Shown here one piece after another: positions 1 through 6,661 of a DNA stretch of 8,949 bases. The notes under the pieces are model-generated. The model was not told where the DNA came from. It saw nothing but the letters and a program-made list of their open reading frames with translations, and ran no database searches. Position numbers and translations under genes: made by a program. Origin of the DNA: Microgenomates group bacterium (GTDB lineage: Bacteria > Patescibacteriota > Microgenomatia > UBA1406 > GWC2-37-13). The stretch lies in NCBI GenBank assembly GCA_028276105.1, contig JAPYWZ010000018.1, forward strand, positions 1-8,949, written 5' to 3'. Each line of letters starts with the position of its first letter. Position 1 is the first letter of the stretch.

Positions 1-128
1 GAGTTTTGCAGTATATTTTTGGGCTAAATGATATAAGGCAAGTGTCAATTTTTTCTTTGCTTAATCTTCAAACTGGCGATTGGGATAAAAAACGGTTTAG
101 CGAAATAAGATTTATAAATTATAGCTAG
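1..128 (+). CDS. 3' end of an unrecognised protein (partial)
   Basis: An open frame enters from the left edge (first full codon at base 3) and ends with TAG at 126-128, giving 41 visible C-terminal residues that include NLQTGDWDKKRF. I do not recognise the family: it does not match the C-termini of aspartate carbamoyltransferase, dihydroorotase or PyrK as I know them. The stop is 8 nt before the pyrD start on the same strand, so it is probably the preceding member of the same operon. Forty-odd open codons in AT-rich DNA is modest evidence, but no other frame is open here and the spacing fits a real gene end. Confidence 0.5.
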   Translation, partial: VLQYIFGLNDIRQVSIFSLLNLQTGDWDKKRFSEIRFINYS

Positions 129-136
129 ACAATACA

Positions 137-1039
137 ATGATCGATCAAGATTTTCCTGTCTTTAATGCCTCAGGTGTTTGGTGTACGACAAAAAAGGAAC
201 TTGAAGATTTGGGAAAAAGTGAGGCGTCAGCGATTGTTTTTAAGACGATGACTTTAGAGAAAAGACAAGGCAATCCAGAGCCGCGATTTTTTTTGAAAGA
301 TAATTTTTCCATAAACAGTATGGGATTGCCCAATTTGGGCGTTGATTATTATTGTAGTATTTTAAAAGATCTTAAAAAATATAAAAAACCTCTGATTGCC
401 TCGATTGCTGGTTTTTCGCAAAAAGAGTTTTTAGTTTTGTTTGATAAGGTCAATAATGCCTCTTTTGATATGGTAGAAGTCAATCTTTCTTGTCCTAATC
501 TTGAGGGAAAAGGCCTTTTTGCTTATGATTTAAAAACTTCTTTTTCCATTTTGAAAAAGATTATGAAAAAAACAAGAAAGAAAGTCGGGGTAAAACTACC
601 ACCATATTTTGAACGAGAGACAGTCAAAAAAGTCGCCGAAGAATTTTTGAAATTAAAAATTGATTTTGTTACTTTAGTTAATTCTTATCCTTTGGGATGT
701 TTTATCGATATTGATAAAGAGGAAATGGTGATCAAACCAAATTTGGGGATTGGTGGTTTGGGTGGGAAAATCTTGCAACCAATTTCCTTAGCCCAAGTAG
801 TTTTGTTTTATCAATATTCAAAAGGAAGACTACCAATTGTGGCAGTTGGGGGGATAGAGGAAGCCTCTGATATTTATCGTTATACTTTGGCCGGAGCTTG
901 CGCTTTTGCGGTTGGAACAAGACTTTGGAGCGAGGGGCCAACCATGTTTTCTCGTTTAAAAAAAGAGTTAAGAAAGTTTTTAAAGCAAAAAAAAGTTAAA
1001 AGTTTAAAAGAAAAAATTGGGAAGGTCAAATTTTTATAA
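137..1039 (+). CDS. pyrD: Dihydroorotate dehydrogenase, class 1A
   Basis: FMN enzyme oxidising dihydroorotate to orotate, the fourth step of de novo UMP synthesis; cytosolic. The 300 residues follow the Lactococcus class 1A enzyme closely: NASG at 10-13, flavin/substrate lysine K36 followed by TLEKRQGNP, INSMGLPN at 59-66, the active-site loop NLSCPN with the catalytic-base cysteine C119, VKLPPY with K153, VNS with N182, FID followed by VIKP, and the FMN phosphate loops GIGGLGG (204-210) and AVGGI/AVGTR. Class 1A enzymes are homodimers using fumarate as acceptor and need no PyrK; that is family knowledge, not shown here. The only possible ATG is at 137, because an in-frame TAG lies at 122-124 and no start codon lies between. 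This leaves the protein about 10 residues shorter at the N-terminus than the lactococcal enzyme. There is no ribosome binding site. pyrE starts 3 nt after the stop. Confidence 0.95.
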   Translation: MIDQDFPVFNASGVWCTTKKELEDLGKSEASAIVFKTMTLEKRQGNPEPRFFLKDNFSINSMGLPNLGVDYYCSILKDLKKYKKPLIASIAGFSQKEFLVLFDKVNNASFDMVEVNLSCPNLEGKGLFAYDLKTSFSILKKIMKKTRKKVGVKLPPYFERETVKKVAEEFLKLKIDFVTLVNSYPLGCFIDIDKEEMVIKPNLGIGGLGGKILQPISLAQVVLFYQYSKGRLPIVAVGGIEEASDIYRYTLAGACAFAVGTRLWSEGPTMFSRLKKELRKFLKQKKVKSLKEKIGKVKFL

Positions 1040-1042
1040 CCT

Positions 1043-1657
1043 ATGAAAAACAAAGAAAAACTAATGCTTTCTCTTTTTGAGATTTCTGCGATTAAATTTG
1101 GTTCTTTTAAATTAAAGTCGGGGATTATCTCCCCCGTTTATATTGATCTTCGGGTTTTAGTCTCATACCCAAAAGTTTTAAAACAAGTGGCCAAAGCTTA
1201 CATTACTGTTTTGGAAAAATTAAAATTTGATCGGATGGCGGCTGTTCCTTATACGGCGATTCCCATTGTTTCAGCCATTAGTTTTTATAACAACAAGCCT
1301 TGGCTTTATACTCGAAAAGAAGTCAAAGACTATGGCACAAAAAAATCGTTTGAGGGAGAGTATAAAGTGGGGGAAAGAGTAGTTTTAGTTGATGATATGG
1401 TAACCACCGGCGCCTCAAAAATTGAGGCGATAAAACCGCTTACTGATGCTGGACTTATTATTAAAGATATTGTTGTTTTGTTTGATAGGGAGCAAGGAGG
1501 AAAAGAGTTTTTGGAAGAAAGAGGTTTTCGACTTTTTCCAGTTTTCACTTTAAAAGAATGGCTTGATTTGTTGGTTTATAAAAAGAAAATAGATAAAGAA
1601 AAGTATGAGGAGGTGATTAATTTTATTAATAACACTAAAATAAAAATTAAAAAATAA
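1043..1657 (+). CDS. pyrE: Orotate phosphoribosyltransferase, UMP-synthase-like
   Basis: Transfers the phosphoribosyl group of PRPP to orotate to give OMP. The 204 residues have the type I PRTase fold signature VVLVDDMVTTGAS (113-125), which binds PRPP, and the catalytic-loop region RKEVKDYGTK (91-100). Several stretches resemble the OPRT half of animal UMP synthase as I recall it: KFGSFKLKSG, DLRVLVSYPK, VPYTAIP, KDYGTK and DREQGGK. Escherichia coli PyrE has KDHG where this protein has KDYG, and Bacillus PyrE differs in all these blocks. The C-terminal lysine/isoleucine tail (residues 199-204) and the stop codon lie in an A/T heptad repeat. The gene is 3 nt downstream of pyrD and 2 nt upstream of pyrF, so the three are surely cotranscribed. 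No Shine-Dalgarno motif lies at a usable distance; GGGAAGG is about 17 nt upstream. Confidence 0.95.
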   Translation: MKNKEKLMLSLFEISAIKFGSFKLKSGIISPVYIDLRVLVSYPKVLKQVAKAYITVLEKLKFDRMAAVPYTAIPIVSAISFYNNKPWLYTRKEVKDYGTKKSFEGEYKVGERVVLVDDMVTTGASKIEAIKPLTDAGLIIKDIVVLFDREQGGKEFLEERGFRLFPVFTLKEWLDLLVYKKKIDKEKYEEVINFINNTKIKIKK

Positions 1658-1689
1658 AAATGAAAAATGACAATGAAAAATTAAAAAAT
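1641..1689. repeat. A/T heptad repeat tract across the pyrE/pyrF junction
   Basis: The tract reads as successive 7-mers TAAAAAT, TAAAAAA, TAAAAAT, GAAAAAT, a 6-mer GACAAT, then GAAAAAT and TAAAAAA. It holds the pyrE stop (TAA, 1655-1657), the 2-nt gap and the pyrF ATG (1660-1662), and it encodes the first PyrF residues. Aligned with bases 7654-7701 it matches at 44 of 49 columns, with four mismatches and one 1-nt indel. Both tracts have the same irregular 6-mer at the same place. Confidence 0.7.
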
Positions 1690-2514
1690 ATTTTTATTAA
1701 AAAATTAGAAACTATCGTTAAAAAAAATCAATCACTTTTATGCGTTGGTTTGGATTCAGACATTGATAAAATTCCTAAAAAATTCACCGATCAATTTGAA
1801 TTCAATAAAGTAATAATTGATGCGACACACGATCTTGTTTGTTCATATAAATTAAACACCGCTTTTTATGAGGCTATAGGATATAAAGGGATTTTTTCCT
1901 TGAAAAAGACCTGTGACTATTTGCGAAAAAAATATCCAGAAATTCCAATAATTATCGATGCCAAAAGAGCTGATATTGGCAATACCAATTTAGGCTATGT
2001 GAGGCTTATTTTTGAATATTTAAATGCCGATGCAGTAACCGTTAATCCCTATTTGGGTGAAGAAGCTTTGACACCTTTTTTAGCCCAAAAAGATAAAGGA
2101 GTTATTATTTTGTGTAAAACCTCCAATCCTGGCGCCGGTGAGTTTCAAGATTTAGTATTAAGTAGCAAGTATCAAGTAGTAAGTATTAAAGGGGGAATAA
2201 AGTTGTATCAATATGTAGCTTATCAAGTGGCCAAAAAATGGAATAAAAATAAAAACTGTTTATTGGTGGTTGGGGCAACGTATCCTTCGGAGCTTAAAGA
2301 AGTACGAAAGATTGTTGGGGATGATTTTTGGATTTTAGTCCCAGGAGTTGGCGCTCAAGGAGGGGATTTGCAAGAAACATTAAAAGCTGGCTTAAACTCA
2401 AAAAAACAAGGATTAATTATTAATCTTTCCCGGGCAGTTATTTTTTCTAAAAATCCAAGAGAAGAAACGAAAAAGTGGAGGAGGGAGATTGAAAAAGTAT
2501 TAAGTAGAAAGTAG
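1660..2514 (+). CDS. pyrF: Orotidine-5'-phosphate decarboxylase, type 2
   Basis: Decarboxylates OMP to UMP, the last step of the pathway. The 284-residue length and motifs fit the longer type 2 subfamily rather than the ~230-residue E. coli type. Visible are VGLDSD (29-34), YKLNTAFYE with K64, the catalytic D-x-K-x-x-D signature DAKRADIGNT (D100, K102, D105), NPYLGEEAL (129-137), TSNPGAGEFQDL (154-165), VVGATYP (203-209), PGVGAQGGD (228-236) and the phosphate-binding SRA (257-259). Residues about 165-177 are encoded by an AGTAKYA heptad repeat and look like an insertion: other type 2 enzymes, as I recall them, go from FQDL to the PLY/KLY helix in a shorter stretch. The last codons and the stop lie in a second copy of the repeat. 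The start abuts pyrE, with no Shine-Dalgarno motif, so coupled translation is likely. The stop is 6 nt from the stop of the convergent minus-strand gene. Confidence 0.93.
   Translation: MKNDNEKLKNIFIKKLETIVKKNQSLLCVGLDSDIDKIPKKFTDQFEFNKVIIDATHDLVCSYKLNTAFYEAIGYKGIFSLKKTCDYLRKKYPEIPIIIDAKRADIGNTNLGYVRLIFEYLNADAVTVNPYLGEEALTPFLAQKDKGVIILCKTSNPGAGEFQDLVLSSKYQVVSIKGGIKLYQYVAYQVAKKWNKNKNCLLVVGATYPSELKEVRKIVGDDFWILVPGVGAQGGDLQETLKAGLNSKKQGLIINLSRAVIFSKNPREETKKWRREIEKVLSRK
2154..2188. repeat. AGTAKYA heptad tandem repeat inside pyrF
   Basis: Five head-to-tail 7-mers: AGTATTA, AGTAGCA, AGTATCA, AGTAGTA, AGTATTA. Only positions 5 and 6 of the unit vary. The tract encodes PyrF residues about 165-177 (VLSSKYQVVSIK) in a region that looks expanded relative to other type 2 enzymes. 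Because 7 is not a multiple of 3, successive units are read in different frames. Confidence 0.8.
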
Positions 2515-2516
2515 TA
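2496..2516. repeat. Second AGTAKYA-type tract at the pyrF 3' end
   Basis: Three head-to-tail 7-mers, AGTATTA, AGTAGAA and AGTAGTA, of the same consensus as the tract at 2154-2188. They encode the last PyrF residues and contain the TAG stop (2512-2514). Confidence 0.65.
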
Positions 2517-2520
2517 AACA

Positions 2521-4422
2521 TTAGTTAATAAGGCTTTTTAAAGCACCTAATCCAGCAACCATCACGGCAAAACTACCTCTTGGACCCAAAGAGGTAATGA
2601 TTGATTCTTTTACGGTACCAGGAAGCGGTGGAATTTTAGTGTTGTCAGAAGTGTAATAAACAACACTTGGTGTAATTTTCACTTTTTTACAAATAAGAAA
2701 TAAATAATATGATTCCATATCAATTAAAAGTTTAATTTTTTCATTGTAGGGAATATCTTCTCTTTGGATTATTGCTTCTTGGGCTTTTTTTATGTCTCTT
2801 AGTGTTTGAAGCAAAACTCCTTCTGATTGAAAAATTAACTCAATTTCATCTGCATTCACAATTACCGGTAAAGGAATATTGTATTCTTTTAAGCGATTTA
2901 TAAATTCTTGAGGATTAAAATCATTAATGGACGAAACATATTCTGGAGAGACAACCCGACCTACCCGAGCACCTAAATGATTTTCTCCGTCCCATTGAAG
3001 AGTGGCACCGACCTTTCCAAAAAAAACAATATTATTTACACTAGGAATTAAGTTAGAAATAGCTTCAATTAAACCATAAGTATTGTCACCTAAAGGATAT
3101 GAAAAATTTAAAATATGTTTTTTTTGACGAGCTAATTCTATAAGAATTATTTTTAATTCTTCAACAACATAAGCATTTTCTAATTGATGAAAATAAGCCT
3201 TATCTAATTTTGAAAAATCATAATAATCAACGGAATCACCTAAAGAAGTTTCGGTTGCTTCAAATATCCTTGTAATCACACCCATTTCTTCTAAACGAGT
3301 AAATATTCTTTGTCTTATTTCTTTTAATCTTGGATCTTTTCCATTGTATCTTGATAAAAATTGAAGATACATAAATCGGGTAAGAGTGTTTTGAGTTAAC
3401 TTATCTAATTTTTCTTTTTTTATTGATTCAGGAAGAAGATCTAATGGCTTTCCTTCTTTATTGGTTTCTTGACTGTTGGCAAGATATGCTAGATCTTCTT
3501 CAGTTAAAAGAGGAATAGCTAAAATTAAAGGAAAGGTAAATTCATTTCCTAAAACAATAGCTTCAGGAGGCACTAAACTTTTTTCTTCCATTTTAAGACC
3601 AATATTCATTACAGCATCATATAAAGCTAATTCGTGTTTTTCTTTTTTTTCAGTTAAGGAAGAAAGAGGAACAACATAGCTGTGAGAAGCATTGGAAAGA
3701 TATATTCCGCCAGAAGAATTGGCCCAGTTTTTTAAATCTTTAAAAGTCCATGTTTGTCCTTCGGGTAAAAATTTATTTACTATCTCTAAAAGTTTTTTTC
3801 TTGCCTTACCAACTTTTGGAAGAGCTTTGGGATTTCTAATTGATAAACTAACTAAAAATCTTGTCATTTCATAAAAACCTAAAAAACTCATCAACTCTAA
3901 AAAATCTGTAGGAGGATTTTTTTCATCGTTTAAAGTTTGGCGTCTTATTTCAAAATAAATGTGAAGAATACCATTTTCATCAACTTCCTCAAAATAACGT
4001 CGACCACGAGAGGTGGGTCTTTTTAATATTTTTTTTCTTTCTAATTCTTGATCAAATCTTTCTCCAAAGTGAATTTCAACTCTTTGTCCTTGTTTTATTC
4101 TCTCAAATATTTCAGCGATAGTTTCTTTATCAGCTAGTCTTGGTAAAAGATAAGATATTTCTCCAATATAATCAGATAAAGAAGGTTCAATTTCAAAATC
4201 TTTTCTAAATTTTTTCCCCCCTTTTTGTTTATCAACTGCATCGTGATAAAGTGGTTGAATACTGAATAGAAGCGTATTAGGATAATTAAAAACTAGCCCT
4301 CTAAGCCAAGAAGATCCAAAAACTTTACCGGTTACTAATCCTTCCCAAATTTTAGGGTACTGTTCAAAAACTAATTTTTCAGTTTCTTTAATATATGGAA
4401 TTCTTAAAATTTCTCGTGCCAT
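2521..4422 (-). CDS. Unknown 633-residue protein with C-terminal nucleoside phosphorylase-like domain
   Basis: I do not recognise the full-length family. The last ~200 residues resemble the nucleoside phosphorylase/AMP nucleosidase superfamily: LNFSYPLGDN (438-447), a strand-turn NIVFFGKVGATL (464-475) at the place of the family's IGTAGGL-type loop, GARVGRVVSP (484-493) like the usual GDVVI segment, IDMES (567-571) matching AMP nucleosidase IDMES and the ribose-binding Met-Glu of this fold, then VVYYTSDN (587-594), whose D593 sits where the catalytic Asp does. Residues 1-430 are charged, mostly helical-looking and soluble, without signal peptide or membrane segment. One block reads SSGGIYLSNASHSYVVPLSS (236-255). 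The domain suggests N-glycosidic bond cleavage or phosphorolysis of a nucleoside or nucleotide; the substrate cannot be read. It is the only minus-strand gene of size, converging on pyrF. ATG 4420-4422 has no Shine-Dalgarno motif and lies 21 nt after a possible leader ORF. Confidence 0.85.
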   Translation of the reverse strand: MAREILRIPYIKETEKLVFEQYPKIWEGLVTGKVFGSSWLRGLVFNYPNTLLFSIQPLYHDAVDKQKGGKKFRKDFEIEPSLSDYIGEISYLLPRLADKETIAEIFERIKQGQRVEIHFGERFDQELERKKILKRPTSRGRRYFEEVDENGILHIYFEIRRQTLNDEKNPPTDFLELMSFLGFYEMTRFLVSLSIRNPKALPKVGKARKKLLEIVNKFLPEGQTWTFKDLKNWANSSGGIYLSNASHSYVVPLSSLTEKKEKHELALYDAVMNIGLKMEEKSLVPPEAIVLGNEFTFPLILAIPLLTEEDLAYLANSQETNKEGKPLDLLPESIKKEKLDKLTQNTLTRFMYLQFLSRYNGKDPRLKEIRQRIFTRLEEMGVITRIFEATETSLGDSVDYYDFSKLDKAYFHQLENAYVVEELKIILIELARQKKHILNFSYPLGDNTYGLIEAISNLIPSVNNIVFFGKVGATLQWDGENHLGARVGRVVSPEYVSSINDFNPQEFINRLKEYNIPLPVIVNADEIELIFQSEGVLLQTLRDIKKAQEAIIQREDIPYNEKIKLLIDMESYYLFLICKKVKITPSVVYYTSDNTKIPPLPGTVKESIITSLGPRGSFAVMVAGLGALKSLIN

Positions 4423-4443
4423 AACTTTTTTAAAAAAAATTAT

Positions 4444-4521
4444 TTAAGCAAGAAAAATTAAGAAATGTAGATCAAAGATTGAGTTTAGAAGAATTTGAAC
4501 AACATCATTTTTCTTTTTCAT
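4444..4521 (-). CDS. Possible 25-residue leader peptide
   Basis: ATG at 4521-4519 opens 25 codons ending in TAA (4446-4444), 21 nt before the start of the 633-residue gene. The peptide begins MKKKNDVVQ and continues hydrophobic (ILLNSIF, then FLIFLA). Its ATG is 6 nt downstream of a perfect extended -10 on the same strand, so it would be the first codon of the transcript or nearly so. It may be a leader peptide, a tiny membrane peptide or a chance ORF. No GC-rich hairpin that would make an attenuator follows it. Confidence 0.35.
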   Translation of the reverse strand: MKKKNDVVQILLNSIFDLHFLIFLA

Positions 4522-4527
4522 AATATG

Positions 4528-4536
4528 ATTATATCA
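4528..4536 (-). promoter_or_regulatory. Extended -10 promoter for the minus-strand gene
   Basis: On the minus strand this reads TGATATAAT, a perfect TGnTATAAT extended -10. The hexamer where a -35 would lie (minus 4556-4551, TAGCAA) is poor, as extended -10 promoters allow. The predicted start is at about 4521, coinciding with the leader ORF ATG. The short inverted repeat ATAAT-ATG-ATTAT (4520-4532) overlaps it. Confidence 0.6.
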
Positions 4537-4551
4537 AATTTTTTATTTTTT

Positions 4552-4560
4552 TGCTATACT
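4552..4560 (+). promoter_or_regulatory. Extended -10 promoter for the aminopeptidase gene
   Basis: TGCTATACT matches TGnTATAAT at all but one position. There is no recognisable -35. Seven nt separate it from the ATG at 4568, predicting a leaderless transcript. The element is 21 bp from the divergent -10, so polymerase could occupy only one of the two at a time. Confidence 0.55.
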
Positions 4561-4567
4561 TTTACTT

Positions 4568-5770
4568 ATGTTCACCCCACCGCAAAAAATCTTAGAAAAC
4601 TATGCTAAAGTGATGGTTGATTTTGCTTTGGGAAAAGGGGCGGGGATAAAGGCCGGTGAGGTGGTTTATCTAGTTTATGATTTAGAAGCCAAGCCTTTGG
4701 CTTTGGCAATTTATAGAAGGATTTTGGAAAAAGGTGGGCATCCGATTGTCAAAAGCGCTGATGAAGATTTTGAAAAAGTATTTTTTGAAAAAGCAAACGA
4801 TGATCAGCTAAAATTTACTCCCAAAAAATATCTAAAATCTTTAGTTGACACGATTGATCATCGACTTTATCTAATTGCCCCAAAAAATCCTCTTTTACTC
4901 AAAGATATTGATCCCCAAAAAATTGTTTTAGCCAACTCTTCTCGTCAGATTTTAAAAAAATGGTTTTTTGAAAAAGAAGATAAGGGAAAGTTAACTTGGT
5001 CGCTTTGTTTGTATGGCACCCCTGGTTTAGCCAAAGAAGCTTCTCTTTCGATTGAGGAGTTTTGGGGACAGATTATTAAAGCTTGTTTTTTGGATAAAGA
5101 TGATCCTATCTCTTTCTGGCGCGATGTTTTCTCAAAAATCAATGATTTAATTAAAAAAATGAATGCTTTGCCAGTCGAAAAATTTCATATTATTTCAAAG
5201 GATACTGATTTATACATTACTTTAGGTGAAAAAAGAGTTTGGAAAGGAGGCAGTGGAGCCAACATTCCCTCATTTGAAATTTTTACTTCACCTGACTGGC
5301 GAGGAACCGAGGGAAAGATTTATTTTGATTATCCTTTGTATCGTTATGGCAATATTATCAAAAATATATATTTGGAGTTTAAAAATGGAAAAGTTATCAA
5401 GGCCAAAGCCGAAAAAAATGAAAAATTACTTTCTGAGATGATTTTTAAACAAAAAAATGCCGATAAAGTGGGTGAGTTTTCTTTGACCGATAAGCGATTT
5501 TCTAAAATTTCAAAGTTTATGGCCAATACTTTGTATGATGAAAATTTTGGGGGCGAGTTTGGTAATTGTCATATCGCTTTGGGTTCAGCCTATCATTTTT
5601 GTTTTTCAAAAGACCAAAAAAAGATGAAAAAAAAAGATTGGCAAAATTTGGGTTTTAACGATTCAGTTGAGCATTGTGATATTATCAACACCCAAAAAAA
5701 AGAAGTTTTTGCTATCTTAAAAAATGGGGTTGAAAAACTTATTTACAAAGATGGAATATTTGTGATATAA
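4568..5770 (+). CDS. M29 family metallo-aminopeptidase
   Basis: Cytosolic aminopeptidase of the thermophilic/PepS-AmpS (M29) family, removing N-terminal residues from peptides with a two-metal site. The 400 residues are close to the usual ~410. All six metal-site residues can be placed: E237 in NIPSFEIFTSP, E303 in VGEFSLTD, H335 in GNCHIALGSAY, Y342 in the same block, and H369 and D371 in VEHCDI. The N-terminal half (1-200) is the less conserved family domain, with KAGEVVYL near residue 28. A role in amino acid salvage from peptides is likely for a small-genome organism (inference). The start is fixed by an extended -10 only 7 nt upstream, and there is no Shine-Dalgarno motif. The CBS-domain gene follows after 18 nt. 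The nominal cobalt/zinc preference of the family cannot be decided from sequence. Confidence 0.9.
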   Translation: MFTPPQKILENYAKVMVDFALGKGAGIKAGEVVYLVYDLEAKPLALAIYRRILEKGGHPIVKSADEDFEKVFFEKANDDQLKFTPKKYLKSLVDTIDHRLYLIAPKNPLLLKDIDPQKIVLANSSRQILKKWFFEKEDKGKLTWSLCLYGTPGLAKEASLSIEEFWGQIIKACFLDKDDPISFWRDVFSKINDLIKKMNALPVEKFHIISKDTDLYITLGEKRVWKGGSGANIPSFEIFTSPDWRGTEGKIYFDYPLYRYGNIIKNIYLEFKNGKVIKAKAEKNEKLLSEMIFKQKNADKVGEFSLTDKRFSKISKFMANTLYDENFGGEFGNCHIALGSAYHFCFSKDQKKMKKKDWQNLGFNDSVEHCDIINTQKKEVFAILKNGVEKLIYKDGIFVI

Positions 5771-5788
5771 ATAAATAATAAACTTCTT

Positions 5789-6661
5789 ATGTCTTTAACA
5801 GATATTTTAAAAACAGAAAGGATTATTAAAGTAGATGAAGAAGAGATTCTTTCTTCGGTTTTAAACAAGCTAGGAAGTTCTCATGATGCCGCCTTTGTTT
5901 TTTCTAAAAAAAACAAGTACTTGGGGGCGATTAATCCTTATTATTGTTTGATTAAATCTTCCTATCCGGCCAATGCCAAAGTGAAACACTGTCTTTTTCA
6001 TCCACCAAAAATTTATTTAGATAACGCTTTAACTAAAGTTGCTCAATCAATGATTGATTCCAAAGTCCATTATTTGCCAGTTTTTTTAGATAAAAACAAA
6101 GAAGAATTTGTGGGAATTATTTCTGCTCGAAGACTTCTTTCTTATTTTAAGAATCTTGATTTGTTTAAGGTAAAAATTGCCGAAGTTTTAAAAAACAAAA
6201 AACCGTTGGTGACTATTGAAGAAAATGAACCAATTGGAAAAGCAATTAATCTTTTTCGAAAAACTCATTATTCAAAACTGGTTGTTGTTAATGGTGGAGG
6301 AAAGCTTAAGGGAGTTTTAAGTTATTTTGATTTAATTGCCTATCTGGCTTTACCAAAGACAAAAGAAGCTGCGGGGGATAAAAAAGGAGAAAAGATAAGT
6401 TTTTTAAATTTACCAGTAAAAAACTTTACGAAAACTTATGTTGTTGTTTTAAAAAAAGATAATTTTTTGAGTGATGTAATTAATTTAATTTTAGAAAAGA
6501 AAATTGGCAGTGTGATAATTGCTAATGAAGATAAAGTCCCAGAAGGGATAGTGACGACTCGTGATATTCTTCAGTTTTTCATTCAAAAGAATACTTCTTA
6601 TGAAAAACCAAAAAACTCCACCCTCCAATTTGGAGGGTTTTTTAAACCTAAAATGATATAA
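5789..6661 (+). CDS. Stand-alone four-CBS-domain protein
   Basis: The 290 residues are almost entirely CBS modules, the ~60-residue units that pair to bind adenine nucleotides or S-adenosylmethionine. Four can be placed: about 1-60 (FVFSKKNKYLGAI), 64-122 (HYLPVF then FVGIISARRLL), 127-187 (SKLVVVNGGGKLKGVLSYFDLI) and 205-266 (GSVIIANEDKVPEGIVTTRDIL). The last is the most canonical. There is no catalytic, channel or DNA-binding domain, so it probably regulates a partner in trans; the partner cannot be named from this window. It has the same direction as the aminopeptidase gene, 18 nt downstream, and is probably cotranscribed. AT-rich TGATATAAA at 5763-5771 is a weak internal extended -10. The C-terminal tail (about 267-290) is not CBS and is encoded by DNA that contains a terminator hairpin. 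Confidence 0.88.
   Translation: MSLTDILKTERIIKVDEEEILSSVLNKLGSSHDAAFVFSKKNKYLGAINPYYCLIKSSYPANAKVKHCLFHPPKIYLDNALTKVAQSMIDSKVHYLPVFLDKNKEEFVGIISARRLLSYFKNLDLFKVKIAEVLKNKKPLVTIEENEPIGKAINLFRKTHYSKLVVVNGGGKLKGVLSYFDLIAYLALPKTKEAAGDKKGEKISFLNLPVKNFTKTYVVVLKKDNFLSDVINLILEKKIGSVIIANEDKVPEGIVTTRDILQFFIQKNTSYEKPKNSTLQFGGFFKPKMI
6621..6643 (+). terminator. Rho-independent terminator inside the CBS gene 3' end
   Basis: CCCTCC (6621-6626) pairs with GGAGGG (6632-6637) around AATTT, and AA/TT can extend the stem to 8 bp. Six T residues follow at 6638-6643. This is the only GC-rich hairpin plus T-tract I found. It lies within the coding sequence, 16 nt before the CBS stop codon begins, and encodes part of the C-terminal tail (STLQFGGFF). 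Confidence 0.75.

Noticed and set aside
113..138. TATAAA (113-118) or TACAAT (133-138) as a pyrD promoter
   Set aside because: There is no -35 at a suitable distance, no extended TGn for either, and the second overlaps the start codon. pyrD is more likely transcribed from upstream with the preceding gene.
1..160. A frameshift joining the upstream partial ORF to pyrD
   Set aside because: The upstream residues do not resemble a dihydroorotate dehydrogenase N-terminus, and both frames are closed by stops (122-124 and 126-128), so two adjacent genes is the simpler reading.
2533..2544. Hairpin GCTTT-TT-AAAGC as a terminator between pyrF and the convergent gene
   Set aside because: The stem has only five weak base pairs and an almost absent loop, with no T-tract on either strand. 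No convincing terminator was seen for this convergent pair.
4422..4445. Transcription attenuator after the 25-codon leader
   Set aside because: The stretch has T8 followed by A6 but no GC-containing stem, so it cannot form a normal terminator. Any control would have to be translational.
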